Shown: one piece after another, positions 1 through 8,217 of the stretch
Layout: every line of letters starts with the position of its first letter
Position numbering within the stretch: the stretch's first letter is position 1
Assembly: GCF_011317445.1 (NCBI RefSeq)
Contig: NZ_JAAAPL010000001.1
Coordinates: 248,001 to 312,000 of the forward strand
DNA: 64,000 bases
DNA from: Chelativorans multitrophicus
GTDB lineage: Bacteria; Pseudomonadota; Alphaproteobacteria; Rhizobiales; Rhizobiaceae
Direction of reading: 5' to 3'
The notes under the pieces: generated by a model
The model's database searches: none
Told to the model about the DNA's origin: nothing
The model's input: the letters and a program-made list of their open reading frames with translations, nothing else
Made by a program: the position numbers and the translations under genes

Positions 1-339
1 GTCGGGGAAGGGAATGCTTTCGGTACAGATTCGAACGCGCCGTTCGCTCATGCCCTCGAACGGGATAACGACGACCACCGGGCGGGAGGCCCCGCCGGTG
101 AGCATCATCGTGGAGGGCGATGTACGTGCACGAACCGGGCGGAAATTTTCGTCATAGACGCGTACCGCCACCTCAACCTGGTGGCGATACGTATTGCGTG
201 GGAAGACGCGGACAGCGAACTCATCGGCAAAGCTGGTGATGACGCCCCGCATCGGAGTCATAGACTGGGCGCCGACAGGAGAACTCGACAAAGCGACCAC
301 AAAGAACACCGCAACCTGAAGCAGCCGGTCCGGTCTCAT
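1..339 (-). CDS. Fimbrial chaperone-like periplasmic protein (3' end outside window)
   Basis: The frame is open from an ATG at 339 to the window edge, giving the first 113 residues. It starts with a signal peptide (about residues 1-24, ending ...SSPVGA-Q). The rest is a beta-rich segment (EVAVRVYDENFRPVRA, then RRVRICTESIPF) like the first domain of pilus-assembly chaperones of the PapD type. It lies 8 bp after the stop of a pilin-like gene on the same strand, so the pair probably forms the start of a chaperone-usher type operon. The chaperone assignment is inference from this layout and the fold-like pattern; the C-terminal half cannot be seen. Confidence 0.6.
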   Translation of the reverse strand, partial: MRPDRLLQVAVFFVVALSSSPVGAQSMTPMRGVITSFADEFAVRVFPRNTYRHQVEVAVRVYDENFRPVRARTSPSTMMLTGGASRPVVVVIPFEGMSERRVRICTESIPFPD

Positions 340-347
340 CGCCCGTC

Positions 348-815
348 CTATTCGCAGGTTATGGTTACGTCGGCCGAGTAATTGCCTTCAGGGAAGATGC
401 CGGTGGACTTCGTCGCAGTGAGATCGACGGCCAGATTCGTAACACCGGTGCCCAATGCCGTCGGTGTTGCGCCGGCCACGTCGGTGGCTGTCGTGGCGCC
501 GGTGGCACTGTAGAGCGAGGCGAAGGTGACATTCGTCTCGCCGCCCGCAGGGGCCGCGCTAAACGCGGTCGGCGCGGAGGCCGTGACATCGAAGGACGCT
601 CCGGTGGTCGTGATCGTCGCAAGACCGGCGCTGCCGCCCTGCTCCTGAGAGCTCAACTGGGTCTGATCACTGCTGGGGGTCATGATACCTGCCGAATCGA
701 TGGCGATATTGCATGTCGCAGATACGGTGCTGCTGAACGGCATGGTAGCGGTTGCAGCTTCGGCATTGGACATCGTTGCAGCCGTGATGACAGCAGCGAC
801 AAAGAGTTTCTTCAT
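348..815 (-). CDS. Secreted pilin-like protein of the spore-coat-U/CS1 type
   Basis: A 155-residue protein. The ATG at 815 (MKKLFVAAVITAATM) is preferred over an upstream in-frame start because it has an AGGAG ribosome site just before it and begins a clear signal peptide ending ...NAEA. The mature part is Thr/Ala/Ser rich, has one early cysteine (SATCNIAI) and one at the very end (VTITCE). That pairing, with the closing strand GNYSADVTITC, is the usual arrangement in small fimbrial subunits and SCPU-domain proteins, where the two cysteines form a disulfide. A chaperone-like gene follows directly. The exact family is not certain. Confidence 0.65.
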   Translation of the reverse strand: MKKLFVAAVITAATMSNAEAATATMPFSSTVSATCNIAIDSAGIMTPSSDQTQLSSQEQGGSAGLATITTTGASFDVTASAPTAFSAAPAGGETNVTFASLYSATGATTATDVAGATPTALGTGVTNLAVDLTATKSTGIFPEGNYSADVTITCE

Positions 816-1078
816 AATGTTGCTCCTGGAAGCCCAAAAACCCCCCGTCCGACTCAGTAGCACTCACTTTGTTAACCAACATTTAAACGTGTATTTTGAT
901 ATGCTGAAACAACTAGAAGATCAATCCTGCAAGGAGGACGGGGCATTGGCGCAGGTGCTGGAGCGGAGTGTGCCTGGCAGTCTCTTTCCTGCGGGCGGCA
1001 TCGCAACGCGCCAATGCTTGATTGAGCGCAAGTACATTATGGCAGCTTGGACCCGAGCGTCAGTTGCAGCCGTGCACG

Positions 1079-1240
1079 CTATCTCTCGGCGGCGGTCGCT
1101 ACATTCTGCCCCGCGTTCTGAGTGGCATTAACGGCATTCGCGGTGTCCTGGCCCACACCGCGAATGGTGTTGGCGCAGCCGGCGGCCAAGCCGATCACGG
1201 CGGCGAGAACGGCAATGCGCGAAAGGATCTTGGCAGACAT
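1079..1240 (-). CDS. Entericidin A/B-like small lipoprotein
   Basis: A 53-residue lipoprotein. The start at 1240 (MSAKILSRIAVLAAV) has GGGGAA eight bases upstream; longer in-frame starts exist at 1255 and 1303. The signal peptide ends in the lipobox GLAAGC, so the cysteine would be lipidated. The mature peptide (NTIRGVGQDTANAV...) has the G-x-G-x-D pattern of the entericidin EcnA/EcnB family. These are small membrane lipoproteins linked to cell lysis or envelope stress in enteric bacteria and common as single genes in rhizobia. No antitoxin partner gene is seen beside it. Confidence 0.8.
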   Translation of the reverse strand: MSAKILSRIAVLAAVIGLAAGCANTIRGVGQDTANAVNATQNAGQNVATAAER

Positions 1241-1471
1241 GATCTGATTCCCCATTTTCGCTCCACGCGAGAGACGTGAAAATGACGACAATGACAGGGA
1301 CAAAACGCATTGAGCCAGAAAAGGTTCTGGCCATCGCCTGCGCCGGCGCTTGTGACCTATGCTGATTGCGGGCTCGGCGGCCGGCGCAGAATGCCGTCGA
1401 CCTTCAATATCAGCAGATGCATCCAGGCTTGATATCCTGGAGTTTCGGCGTTCACATTAACCCGCTATATA

Positions 1472-2167
1472 ATGCTGCTTATCGCTTGGCGGCGCTTGCA
1501 ACGAAATAGCTTGAAACAGAACCGGTTGAACGAGGAAGGAAGCGCACTGGAGAGATTGTCGGCACATTATCCACCGCCACGGCGCCTGTCCCAGATATTC
1601 GAAGATCTAGTGCATAATGCGCAGGGAACGGCGATCACCGTGGATCAATTGCGAAATGCGCTGGGTGAGCGCAGCTTCGCGACGTTTCTTGTCTTCTTCG
1701 CGTTGCTCAATATGCTTCCGCTGCCGCCGGGCAGCACGCTTGTGCTGGGTATTCCTCTCCTGCTCATCTCGATCCAGATGGTGCTGGGTCGCAGCACGGT
1801 GTGGCTTCCACATTCGATCCTGACGAAGTCGGTGGGCGTGGAGCAATTTCGCCAGATGAGCGAAAAGCTCGGCCCCAAGGTGAAACGGGTGGAGCGCCTG
1901 ATCCGCCCGCGCTACTGGCCGTTCGCTCCGGGCCAGGCGGATCGCGCAGTCGGCCTCTGCGCCCTCTTTCTGGGCGTCCTCATCACACTGCCGATCCCGT
2001 TCGGCAACTGGTTCCCGGCGCTTGCCTGCGCGCTACTCGGCCTAGCACTCTCCGAATGTGACGGGCTTCTGCTCGGGATCGCCGTCGCAGTCGGGCTGTT
2101 TTCGCTTGTCATTGTGGGCGTCATTTTCGGCAGTGCGGGCGCCCTCGCAGCATTTTTCATACTGTAG
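1472..2167 (+). CDS. exoD: ExoD-family exopolysaccharide synthesis protein
   Basis: A 231-residue membrane protein of the ExoD family, first linked to exopolysaccharide production and alkali tolerance in Sinorhizobium. An N-terminal soluble part (RRLSQIFEDLVHNAQ, about residues 35-50) is followed by the family core FLVFFALLNMLPLPPGST and several hydrophobic segments (about 70-110 and 155-231). Length fits the family (about 200-230). The start is uncertain: the ATG at 1472 has no strong ribosome site, and an internal start is possible. It stands alone, with the small lipoprotein gene transcribed away from it. Confidence 0.8.
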   Translation: MLLIAWRRLQRNSLKQNRLNEEGSALERLSAHYPPPRRLSQIFEDLVHNAQGTAITVDQLRNALGERSFATFLVFFALLNMLPLPPGSTLVLGIPLLLISIQMVLGRSTVWLPHSILTKSVGVEQFRQMSEKLGPKVKRVERLIRPRYWPFAPGQADRAVGLCALFLGVLITLPIPFGNWFPALACALLGLALSECDGLLLGIAVAVGLFSLVIVGVIFGSAGALAAFFIL

Positions 2168-2331
2168 CCTCATAGCCGCGTCGCTTTCTAATAAAGCTGG
2201 GTGCTCACGATTGCCTGCGCGAAAAGACCCCGCCGCCGTTCGCGCTAGGAACGGGTGCGGCGGGGCGGAGACACGGGGCCTCCAAAACCGTCTGTTTGAG
2301 GATCAGTTCGGCGGAGATGCCTTTTACCCGA

Positions 2332-2619
2332 TTACACGCGTGACTCCCGCGGGGCACCTGCCGTTCCGCTGCCGCCTTCGCCGCCACTCCCCGGCCTTCT
2401 CTGCTGCCATATGTCAGCGGCCGAGCCCCAGACAGGAGCGCTGGAAGACCCCTGCTGCTGCACGTTGGAAGGGTTATAGGGCGGAGGAGGACCCGGAGCA
2501 TAGGCTGGTGGCCGGCGGGGAGCGCCCCGGAACTCCGCACCGGGATTGGGATGCCGGGAATAGGCCGGCGGGGCGCCAGCCGGATTTTGACTGGATGGCG
2601 GGATGTGGCCGAAGGGCAT
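2332..2619 (-). CDS. Possible proline-rich hypothetical protein
   Basis: An open frame of 95 residues with an ATG at 2619 and AGGAG about ten bases upstream. It is rich in Pro, Gly, Ser and Arg (for example APGPPPPYNPSNVQQQ) and has no recognisable domain, signal peptide or membrane segment. It lies after the LigD-type polymerase gene on the same strand; a TTG at 2721 would extend it to only 28 bases from that gene's stop. Low-complexity frames are common by chance in GC-rich DNA, so this may be non-coding. The plus-strand frame over the same stretch looks no better. Confidence 0.3.
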   Translation of the reverse strand: MPFGHIPPSSQNPAGAPPAYSRHPNPGAEFRGAPRRPPAYAPGPPPPYNPSNVQQQGSSSAPVWGSAADIWQQRRPGSGGEGGSGTAGAPRESRV

Positions 2620-2748
2620 GGGCGGGCTACTCCTGTTGAGTTCGGTTCGGCTGGCCCGGTGTTGATAAGGCGCGCGGCGATTATGGCGATATCGGACCTT
2701 CTTATGGGCGAGCCGCTTCAAGTGTCCGATCGGCCCGGATCATGCGTG

Positions 2749-3654
2749 CTACTCCGCGCCCGCCTTCTCCAGAAGCTTCCTCGTGATGGACTGCCGCCAG
2801 CCGGCGGCCTCCGCCCAGGGATCCGGAGCCGCCATGCGCGCTTCCATATCCTGCACATGGAAGGTGTTGGCCGCATCCAGTCCCCGCAACTCCTCCCACG
2901 AGACGGGCATCGCGATCGGCGCGCCCTGCCGCGCCCGCGTCGAATAGGGAGCTATCGCTGTCGCTCCGCGCTCGTTCCTCAGCCAGTCGATGAAGATGCG
3001 GCCCTTGCGCTTCTCCTTGGAAGCCTGGGCCAGGAAGCGCTCCGGTTCTTCCTCTCCCATGCGGTAGGCAAGCGCGCGAGCGAAGGCCTTCACCTCCGGC
3101 CATTCCGCGCGGCGGGAAAGCGGCGCCACCACATGAATGCCCTTGCCGCCGGTCACCATTGGCAGCGTTTGAAGCCCAAGCCCCTCAAGGCGATGGCGCA
3201 GATCAAAGCAGGCCTGCTTCACATCGGCAAAACCTAGCCCTTCATCCGGATCGAGATCGAAGACGAGGCGATCGGGCTTTTCGATCGCATCGATTCGCGA
3301 TCCCCAGATGTGAAACTCCAGTGTGTTCATCTGGACGCCGGCGACGATGCCCTTGAGGTCGTTAGTATAGAGGTATTCTGCCTTGTCACCATCCTTCTCG
3401 GTGATTTCCCGCCGCTTGACTGCCGAGGGAAACCCTCGGCCGGCATGCTTTTGGAAAAAGCATTCCTGGCTCGGGCCGTCCGGGCAACGCACGAGGCTCA
3501 CCAGACGATTCCTGATCGCGGGGAGCATGCGATCGGCAACCCGGAGATAATGCCGGGCAATATCGGCCTTTGTCAGGCCCTGGGACTCGAAGAGCACTTT
3601 GTCCGGGTGGGACAAGGAAATGCCGGCGATCGTCTCGCGGCCTTCGCGTTGCAT
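2749..3654 (-). CDS. ligD: LigD polymerase (primase) domain protein, stand-alone
   Basis: A 301-residue protein matching the polymerase/primase domain of DNA ligase D, the AEP-superfamily enzyme that adds nucleotides at double-strand breaks during Ku-dependent end joining. Visible features are HPDKVLF near the N-terminus, EFHIWGSR at about 113-120, the two metal-binding aspartates in VFDLDPDEG (D133, D135), MVTGGKGIHV, and the third acidic site in IFIDWLRNERGATAIAPYS. The whole length is this one domain: no ligase or phosphoesterase domain is attached, and no ku gene is in the window. Rhizobia often carry such extra stand-alone copies. Confidence 0.9.
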   Translation of the reverse strand: MQREGRETIAGISLSHPDKVLFESQGLTKADIARHYLRVADRMLPAIRNRLVSLVRCPDGPSQECFFQKHAGRGFPSAVKRREITEKDGDKAEYLYTNDLKGIVAGVQMNTLEFHIWGSRIDAIEKPDRLVFDLDPDEGLGFADVKQACFDLRHRLEGLGLQTLPMVTGGKGIHVVAPLSRRAEWPEVKAFARALAYRMGEEEPERFLAQASKEKRKGRIFIDWLRNERGATAIAPYSTRARQGAPIAMPVSWEELRGLDAANTFHVQDMEARMAAPDPWAEAAGWRQSITRKLLEKAGAE

Positions 3655-3724
3655 GCCGCCTCCTCAATATCCCGAAGAAAAACGCCCCTACCAATAAAGA
3701 CGCCGCGCCAATGGTTCCTGCCGC

Positions 3725-4624
3725 CTAGAACCGCCCGGTCTCGTTGAACATGTCGAACGCTGCACGGATATGGTCGGCCGCGGCTCTTACCGGTGCGGCG
3801 GCATCGGGCGTGACGACCATGGCGATCTGATAATTGCCGAGTTCCGGCAGGCCGTCCTTCGGTCCAAGCTCGACCAGGTCATCCTCCATGAAGGATTTGG
3901 GAAGGGGCGCGATCGCGAGATCTGAAAGGATCGCCGCTCTTTGCCCGGCCGCGTGCGCGCTCATATAGGCGATGCGATAATCACGGTTATGCTTTGAAAG
4001 CGCTTTCACCGCTCTGGCGCGCCAGGTGCAGCTCTCCTCCCAGAGAGACACCGGAAGGGGCTCTCGCATATGGGCGCATCCCCCCTTCGCTCCCGCCCAT
4101 ACGATCGGCTCTGTCAGAAGGATCTCAATGCCCGTCTGATCCACATCTTCCGAGCAGGTCATGAGCGTGATGTCGAGCTGACGAGCGGCCATGCGCTTTC
4201 TCAAACTGGCGCTTTGATCGATCACCACATCGACGGCAATGGCCGGATGTGTCTGGGCAAAGCGCTTCAGAACGCTCGGAAGCACGCGCTCGCCGAAATC
4301 ATCCGGAGAGCCAAGCCGCACAATGCCGCTGATATCCGGCATCACGAATTTCGACACCGCTTCGCGATTGAGCGCAAGCAGCCGCCGCGCATAGCTCAGC
4401 AGCGTCTCGCCGTCGGAGGTCAATGTGACGGAGCGCGCGTCCCGCACGAAAACGGGGCGGCCGAGCTGTTCCTCCAATTTCTTGATCTGCATGGAAACGG
4501 CCGAAGGAGTGCGGAAGACGGCATTGGAAGCCGCGGTGAAGCTGCCCGTTTCGGCAATGGCGACAAAGGTTCGAAGGACATCAAGCTCCAGCAGCGGCAG
4601 CGGGTGATTCAGGGGTGCGTTCAT
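3725..4624 (-). CDS. LysR-family transcriptional regulator
   Basis: A 299-residue LysR-type regulator. The N-terminal winged helix-turn-helix covers about residues 14-72 (LDVLRTFVAIAETGSFTAAS, then PSAVSMQIKKLEEQLG). A substrate-binding domain of periplasmic-binding fold covers about 98-290. Length is typical. It is divergent from two small genes starting at 4746, and the gap between them holds an inverted repeat of T-N11-A type, so it probably controls itself and those genes. The effector is unknown. Confidence 0.9.
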   Translation of the reverse strand: MNAPLNHPLPLLELDVLRTFVAIAETGSFTAASNAVFRTPSAVSMQIKKLEEQLGRPVFVRDARSVTLTSDGETLLSYARRLLALNREAVSKFVMPDISGIVRLGSPDDFGERVLPSVLKRFAQTHPAIAVDVVIDQSASLRKRMAARQLDITLMTCSEDVDQTGIEILLTEPIVWAGAKGGCAHMREPLPVSLWEESCTWRARAVKALSKHNRDYRIAYMSAHAAGQRAAILSDLAIAPLPKSFMEDDLVELGPKDGLPELGNYQIAMVVTPDAAAPVRAAADHIRAAFDMFNETGRF

Positions 4625-4632
4625 GACGACTC

Positions 4633-4647
4633 TTCAATTTCATTGAA
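4633..4647. promoter_or_regulatory. Candidate LysR operator (TTCAAT-N3-ATTGAA)
   Basis: A perfect 6-bp inverted repeat with a 3-base spacer lies 8 bases upstream of the LysR start and contains the T-N11-A core typical of LysR-type sites. A further TTGAAT half-site lies at about 4673-4678. The position between the divergent regulator and the DUF1127-like gene suits autoregulation. The site is read by eye and untested. Confidence 0.5.
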
Positions 4648-4745
4648 CGTTATCATAACATCATTGCGTTTGATTGAATAACAAAACCCCCACATAGTCA
4701 ATCCATCAGAAACCCGGCCCGCCCGAAAGCAGAAGGAGCAGAACC

Positions 4746-4931
4746 ATGCCTGTTCGAGCATCGCTTACGGAATATTTGCGGCATTACGCTGCGCTTTGGC
4801 GACGTCGCCGAGCGGAGCGCCTCATCAGCAGCCTGCCGCCTGAAATCCAGAAGGATATCGGCTGGCCGAGCGCCGGAGCGCCGACGCAAACCCTCTACCG
4901 CGCGGCCGGCCCCGGTCTCGGTCAGCCCTAG
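4746..4931 (+). CDS. DUF1127-like small protein
   Basis: A 61-residue basic protein with AAGGAG seven bases before the ATG. The segment RRRAERLISSLPPEIQKDIGWPS matches the pattern of the DUF1127 (YjiS-like) family, where a helix of Arg/Leu residues is followed by L-x-x-x-x-x-DIG. Such proteins are very common in rhizobia; some bind RNA and affect phosphate and carbon metabolism. It is divergent from a LysR gene and followed 19 bp later by another tiny gene, probably in one transcript. Confidence 0.7.
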   Translation: MPVRASLTEYLRHYAALWRRRRAERLISSLPPEIQKDIGWPSAGAPTQTLYRAAGPGLGQP

Positions 4932-4950
4932 AACCGCAGAGGAGGATGAA

Positions 4951-5076
4951 ATGGGAATCCTAATAACGCTCCGCGTGTTTCTCCGTGAATTCGACGAGAT
5001 GATGGAGCAGGGCCGCACCGGCAAAAGCCCGGTGCGGCGGGATGTGGGTCTCAAGCGCGTTTCACCGAGACGCTGA
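4951..5076 (+). CDS. Small hypothetical protein (41 residues)
   Basis: An ATG at 4951 preceded by a strong GAGGAGG ribosome site opens a 41-residue frame, MGILITLRVFLREFDEMM..., ending in a basic tail (VGLKRVSPRR). It follows the DUF1127-like gene by 19 bp on the same strand. The strong ribosome site and the tight spacing argue that it is translated. It has no recognised family; the amphipathic N-terminal helix and basic tail resemble other tiny rhizobial proteins found beside DUF1127 genes. Confidence 0.5.
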   Translation: MGILITLRVFLREFDEMMEQGRTGKSPVRRDVGLKRVSPRR

Positions 5077-5136
5077 AATCCAAGCTTTGATCTTACGCAA
5101 TACCAGGACGGAAGGTCCGCTTTTCCTGGGATTGCT

Positions 5137-5979
5137 CTAGGGAGACTGTTCCCGCCAGATCCAGGACCGGTTCCGCCACATCTTCTCGCCAATGAGGCAG
5201 TCATAGGCGGGGCTTGCCTGGGCTAGCACAATATGTGGCCGCAACTCGTCCGGCGCGCTGGCGCCCGCGAGCTCGATAACCAGCTTCCGGCGTATCGCTT
5301 CGGGAAACTGCGACCATTCGTTGACCGGGATCATGAAAGCGCCGGGCCCGCCGATCACGCAATTCGTATAGTAGTTGTCGAGGTCCGAGGTATCAAAGGA
5401 CGAGGCGTAGCCCTCGTTCGTCATGAGCGGCAGGCCGTTGATCGTGATGCCTTCAGCCACCAGCGCATCGCGCGCCTCGGTGACGGAGGGCCCCTGATTG
5501 TTGGGGCCATCGCCGGAGACGTCGAGCACCCGGCGCACTCCCTTATAGGGGCTTTCGGCAAACAGGTCGGAGGCGAAATTGATGGCGCCTGATATGGATG
5601 TCCTGCGCGCGCTCTGCGACGGGCTGGCCGTCAGCATTTGGGCGATCTTCTCCGCGTCCTCTGCCGAAGCAATCACGGTCCACGGCACGAGCACGCGTTG
5701 CGAAAAGTCACCCGCCCATTCGAAGAAAGTAACTGCTATGCGCCCGTGCAACCCATCCGAAATCGCGTCGATCACCGACTGGTGGGTGAGCGCCGCCGCA
5801 TAACCATGACGCTGGATCTCGAGTTCTCCCGGCGACATGGAGAGCGAAACGTCGACGGCCAGCACCAGCTCGACATCCACAGCCTCCTGTGCCTGCGCAG
5901 CGCCTGGCACAAGCATGACGGAGAGCGCGGTGAGCGCACCCAGGAAATGCCAGCGCCGTTGTCGACCTGGAGCAAACAT
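5137..5979 (-). CDS. DUF1194 VWA-like secreted protein
   Basis: A 280-residue protein with a signal peptide (about residues 1-30, ...VPGAAQA-Q). A von Willebrand A-like fold follows. The MIDAS-type motif is DVSLSMS (about 43-49), and the inner motif VLDVSGDGPNNQGP (about 155-170) is characteristic of the DUF1194 family. It is expected in the periplasm or outside the cell, where it would bind a metal and a partner protein. The function of the family is unknown. It is convergent with the small genes to its left and has no operon partner. Confidence 0.85.
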   Translation of the reverse strand: MFAPGRQRRWHFLGALTALSVMLVPGAAQAQEAVDVELVLAVDVSLSMSPGELEIQRHGYAAALTHQSVIDAISDGLHGRIAVTFFEWAGDFSQRVLVPWTVIASAEDAEKIAQMLTASPSQSARRTSISGAINFASDLFAESPYKGVRRVLDVSGDGPNNQGPSVTEARDALVAEGITINGLPLMTNEGYASSFDTSDLDNYYTNCVIGGPGAFMIPVNEWSQFPEAIRRKLVIELAGASAPDELRPHIVLAQASPAYDCLIGEKMWRNRSWIWREQSP

Positions 5980-6233
5980 ATCCGGAGTTTACGGGAGACG
6001 CCGCCGCCTGCAATTCCTGGCGTGCGAAAAAGCCTTGCCGCCAATTCACAATTGCGCGATGAGGCCCCGCGCCCGCCGGCTTTGCAGCGCATACATCACG
6101 GGAATTGCTCGTTTCCTCCAGAGAAATTAACTTGTCCGCCCGGTTGCGGGCGCTATTAAGCATCCGGCAGGCAATCTGAACCGGATTTGCTGCAATCGAT
6201 GCGGCTGCCAGCCGCACACCGCACAAAGAAAGC
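5980..6233. other. Intergenic region between DUF1194 and MATE genes
   Basis: A 254-base gap between divergent genes that must hold both promoters. No clear operator, hairpin or small gene was found by eye. Confidence 0.5.
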
Positions 6234-7637
6234 ATGGTTATGACAGCGCTGGCTACGGGCGCGAGTGCGCCCCCGGTCAATCTTTGGCTTTCCGAAGCGC
6301 GGGCGACACTGTCGCTTGCCTGGCCCATGATTTTGACCAATCTCGCCCAGACGGCGATGACCATGACCGATGTGATGATGCTGGGCCGCCTCTCGCCCGA
6401 GGCGCTCGCCGCCGGCACGCTCGGCCATAACCTTTATTTTATGCTGGTCATATTCGGTCTCGGCCTGCTTGCTGCCGCGTCACCCATGATGGCGAGCGCC
6501 ATCGGCCGAAAGCTGCGCTATGTGCGGGACGTGCGGCGGACCGCCCGGCAAGGGCTGTGGCTTGCCTTGGTAATCTCCGTTCCCATCTGGCTCATCCTTT
6601 GGAACACGGAAAGCATCCTCCTGGCGATGGGCCAGGACCCGGCGCTGAGCAGGGGCGCGGCTTCCTATATGAACGCGCTGCAATGGGCGGCCTTGCCCTT
6701 TTTCGGCTATATCGTGCTGCGCTCCTTCATCTCGGCGCTGGAGCGGCCGGGCTGGGCGCTGCTGGTGGCTTTCATCTGCGTGGGCTTCAACGTGCTCGCC
6801 AACTGGTGCCTGATCTACGGCAATCTCGGTTTTCCGGCACTCGGCCTTCAGGGCGCGGGCCTGGCCACCACGCTTTCAAGCATCTTCATGTTTCTCGGGC
6901 TCGTGGCGGTGGTCACGCTCGTGCGCCAGTTCCGCCGGTTCAGCCTGTTCGGCCGCCTCTGGCGCTCGGACTGGCCGCGCTTTAAAGCCATGTTGCGGCT
7001 GGGATTGCCGATCGCGGGCATTCTCACCTTTGAAGTGTCGATCTTCAATATCGCCGCCCTGCTCATGGGCCTTATCGATGCGGTTTCACTCGCCGCCCAT
7101 GCAATCGCCATCCAGATCGCCTCGGCGAGCTTCATGGTGCCGATGGGCCTCGGCCAGGCAGTAACGGTGCGCGTGGGCCGCGCATATGGTGCGAGGGATG
7201 CGGAGGCCATCACGCGCGCGGGCTGGACGGCTTTCGTTATGGGCGTGAGCTTCATGGGCATGATGGCGCTTTTGATGTATTTCGCGCCCCGCCTGCTCAT
7301 CGCCGGCTTCCTGGACCTGAACGCCCCGGAAAACCAGCCGGTCATCTCCACGGCCGTTACCTTCCTTGCCTTCGCCGCCCTCTTCCAGATCGCCGATGGC
7401 GCTCAAGCCGTGGGAAGCGGCATGCTGCGCGGACTGCACGACACGACGGTGCCAATGATCTATGCGGCGCTCGGATATTGGGGCATCGGACTGCCGCTCA
7501 GCATCGTCCTGGGTTTCCCGCTGGGCTATCGCGGCGTCGGCATTTGGACCGGCCTTTGCGCCGGGCTTGCCGTGGTGGCCGTGATGCTTCTTTGGCGGTG
7601 GCTGCGTCGAGAAAAGCTCATGCCTTTTTCAGCCTGA
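6234..7637 (+). CDS. norM: MATE-family multidrug/Na+ efflux protein
   Basis: A 467-residue inner-membrane protein of the MATE family, with about 12 hydrophobic segments in two similar halves (about 25-185 and 250-410). The N-terminus carries the family sequence LAWPMILTNLAQTAMTMTDVMMLGRLS. MATE proteins export cationic drugs using Na+ or H+; substrates here cannot be told. ATGs at 6234 and 6240 are both possible starts. The 3' end overlaps the convergent J-domain-like gene by 20 bp. Confidence 0.9.
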   Translation: MVMTALATGASAPPVNLWLSEARATLSLAWPMILTNLAQTAMTMTDVMMLGRLSPEALAAGTLGHNLYFMLVIFGLGLLAAASPMMASAIGRKLRYVRDVRRTARQGLWLALVISVPIWLILWNTESILLAMGQDPALSRGAASYMNALQWAALPFFGYIVLRSFISALERPGWALLVAFICVGFNVLANWCLIYGNLGFPALGLQGAGLATTLSSIFMFLGLVAVVTLVRQFRRFSLFGRLWRSDWPRFKAMLRLGLPIAGILTFEVSIFNIAALLMGLIDAVSLAAHAIAIQIASASFMVPMGLGQAVTVRVGRAYGARDAEAITRAGWTAFVMGVSFMGMMALLMYFAPRLLIAGFLDLNAPENQPVISTAVTFLAFAALFQIADGAQAVGSGMLRGLHDTTVPMIYAALGYWGIGLPLSIVLGFPLGYRGVGIWTGLCAGLAVVAVMLLWRWLRREKLMPFSA

Positions 7638-8040
7638 GCCGCCGCCGCTTCGCCTCGTCGATCAGCATATTTGCGACCTGCATGCGAATCACCGCGCGGG
7701 CACGCAGATGCTCCGGAACGCGGTCGGGATGGTTGCGCAGGGCGAAATCACGACGCAGCCGATCGAACTCCCGGGATTTCAGTGCGCCCTCCAGGCACAG
7801 TTCGCGTGCGATCTCGTCCGGATCGACTGACGGTTCCGGCTCGGCTGCCGCCGTCTCCTTTACGGACCCATAGGCGGCCTGCAGATTCTCGTCCGAAATG
7901 ATGATCCGGCCGGAATGCAATTCCTCGACAACCGAAAGATAGTCCATCGAAACGAGGTGGGCGCGGCCGGGCTCCTGTACGCGCTCGGCCAAAAGTTCGT
8001 CCAGCATGCTTGCGAAATCGCGGGATGCGCGTTTTGTCAT
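7618..8040 (-). CDS. J-domain-like protein
   Basis: A 140-residue soluble protein. The C-terminal part, RRDFALRNHPDRVPEHLRAR (about residues 93-112) followed by a helix AVIRMQVANMLIDEAKRRR, contains the HPD tripeptide between two helices that defines the DnaJ J-domain, which stimulates Hsp70 ATPase. Unlike normal DnaJ proteins, the J-like segment is at the C-terminus and no G/F or zinc region is present. It may recruit DnaK to a specific client. It overlaps the end of the MATE gene on the opposite strand. Confidence 0.6.
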   Translation of the reverse strand: MTKRASRDFASMLDELLAERVQEPGRAHLVSMDYLSVVEELHSGRIIISDENLQAAYGSVKETAAAEPEPSVDPDEIARELCLEGALKSREFDRLRRDFALRNHPDRVPEHLRARAVIRMQVANMLIDEAKRRRLRLKKA

Positions 8041-8217
8041 GAAAAATCTGCCCCGAACCGTGACGCGGCGGAACCTAAGGAAGGAGCGTTAAGAAAAATC
8101 TGCCGAAATCCACACAAATCAAGCCAAGGCCGCCGCCGGCACGACGTTTTTCATACAATCCGCCAAAACGACGTCCTAACATCACCCAGTCTGCCAAGCG
8201 AACAGTGGAGCGATCCC

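Noticed and set aside
682-1131. A 149-residue plus-strand frame over the pilin start and promoter
   Set aside because: It runs through the pilin signal-peptide region in antisense and shows no domain.
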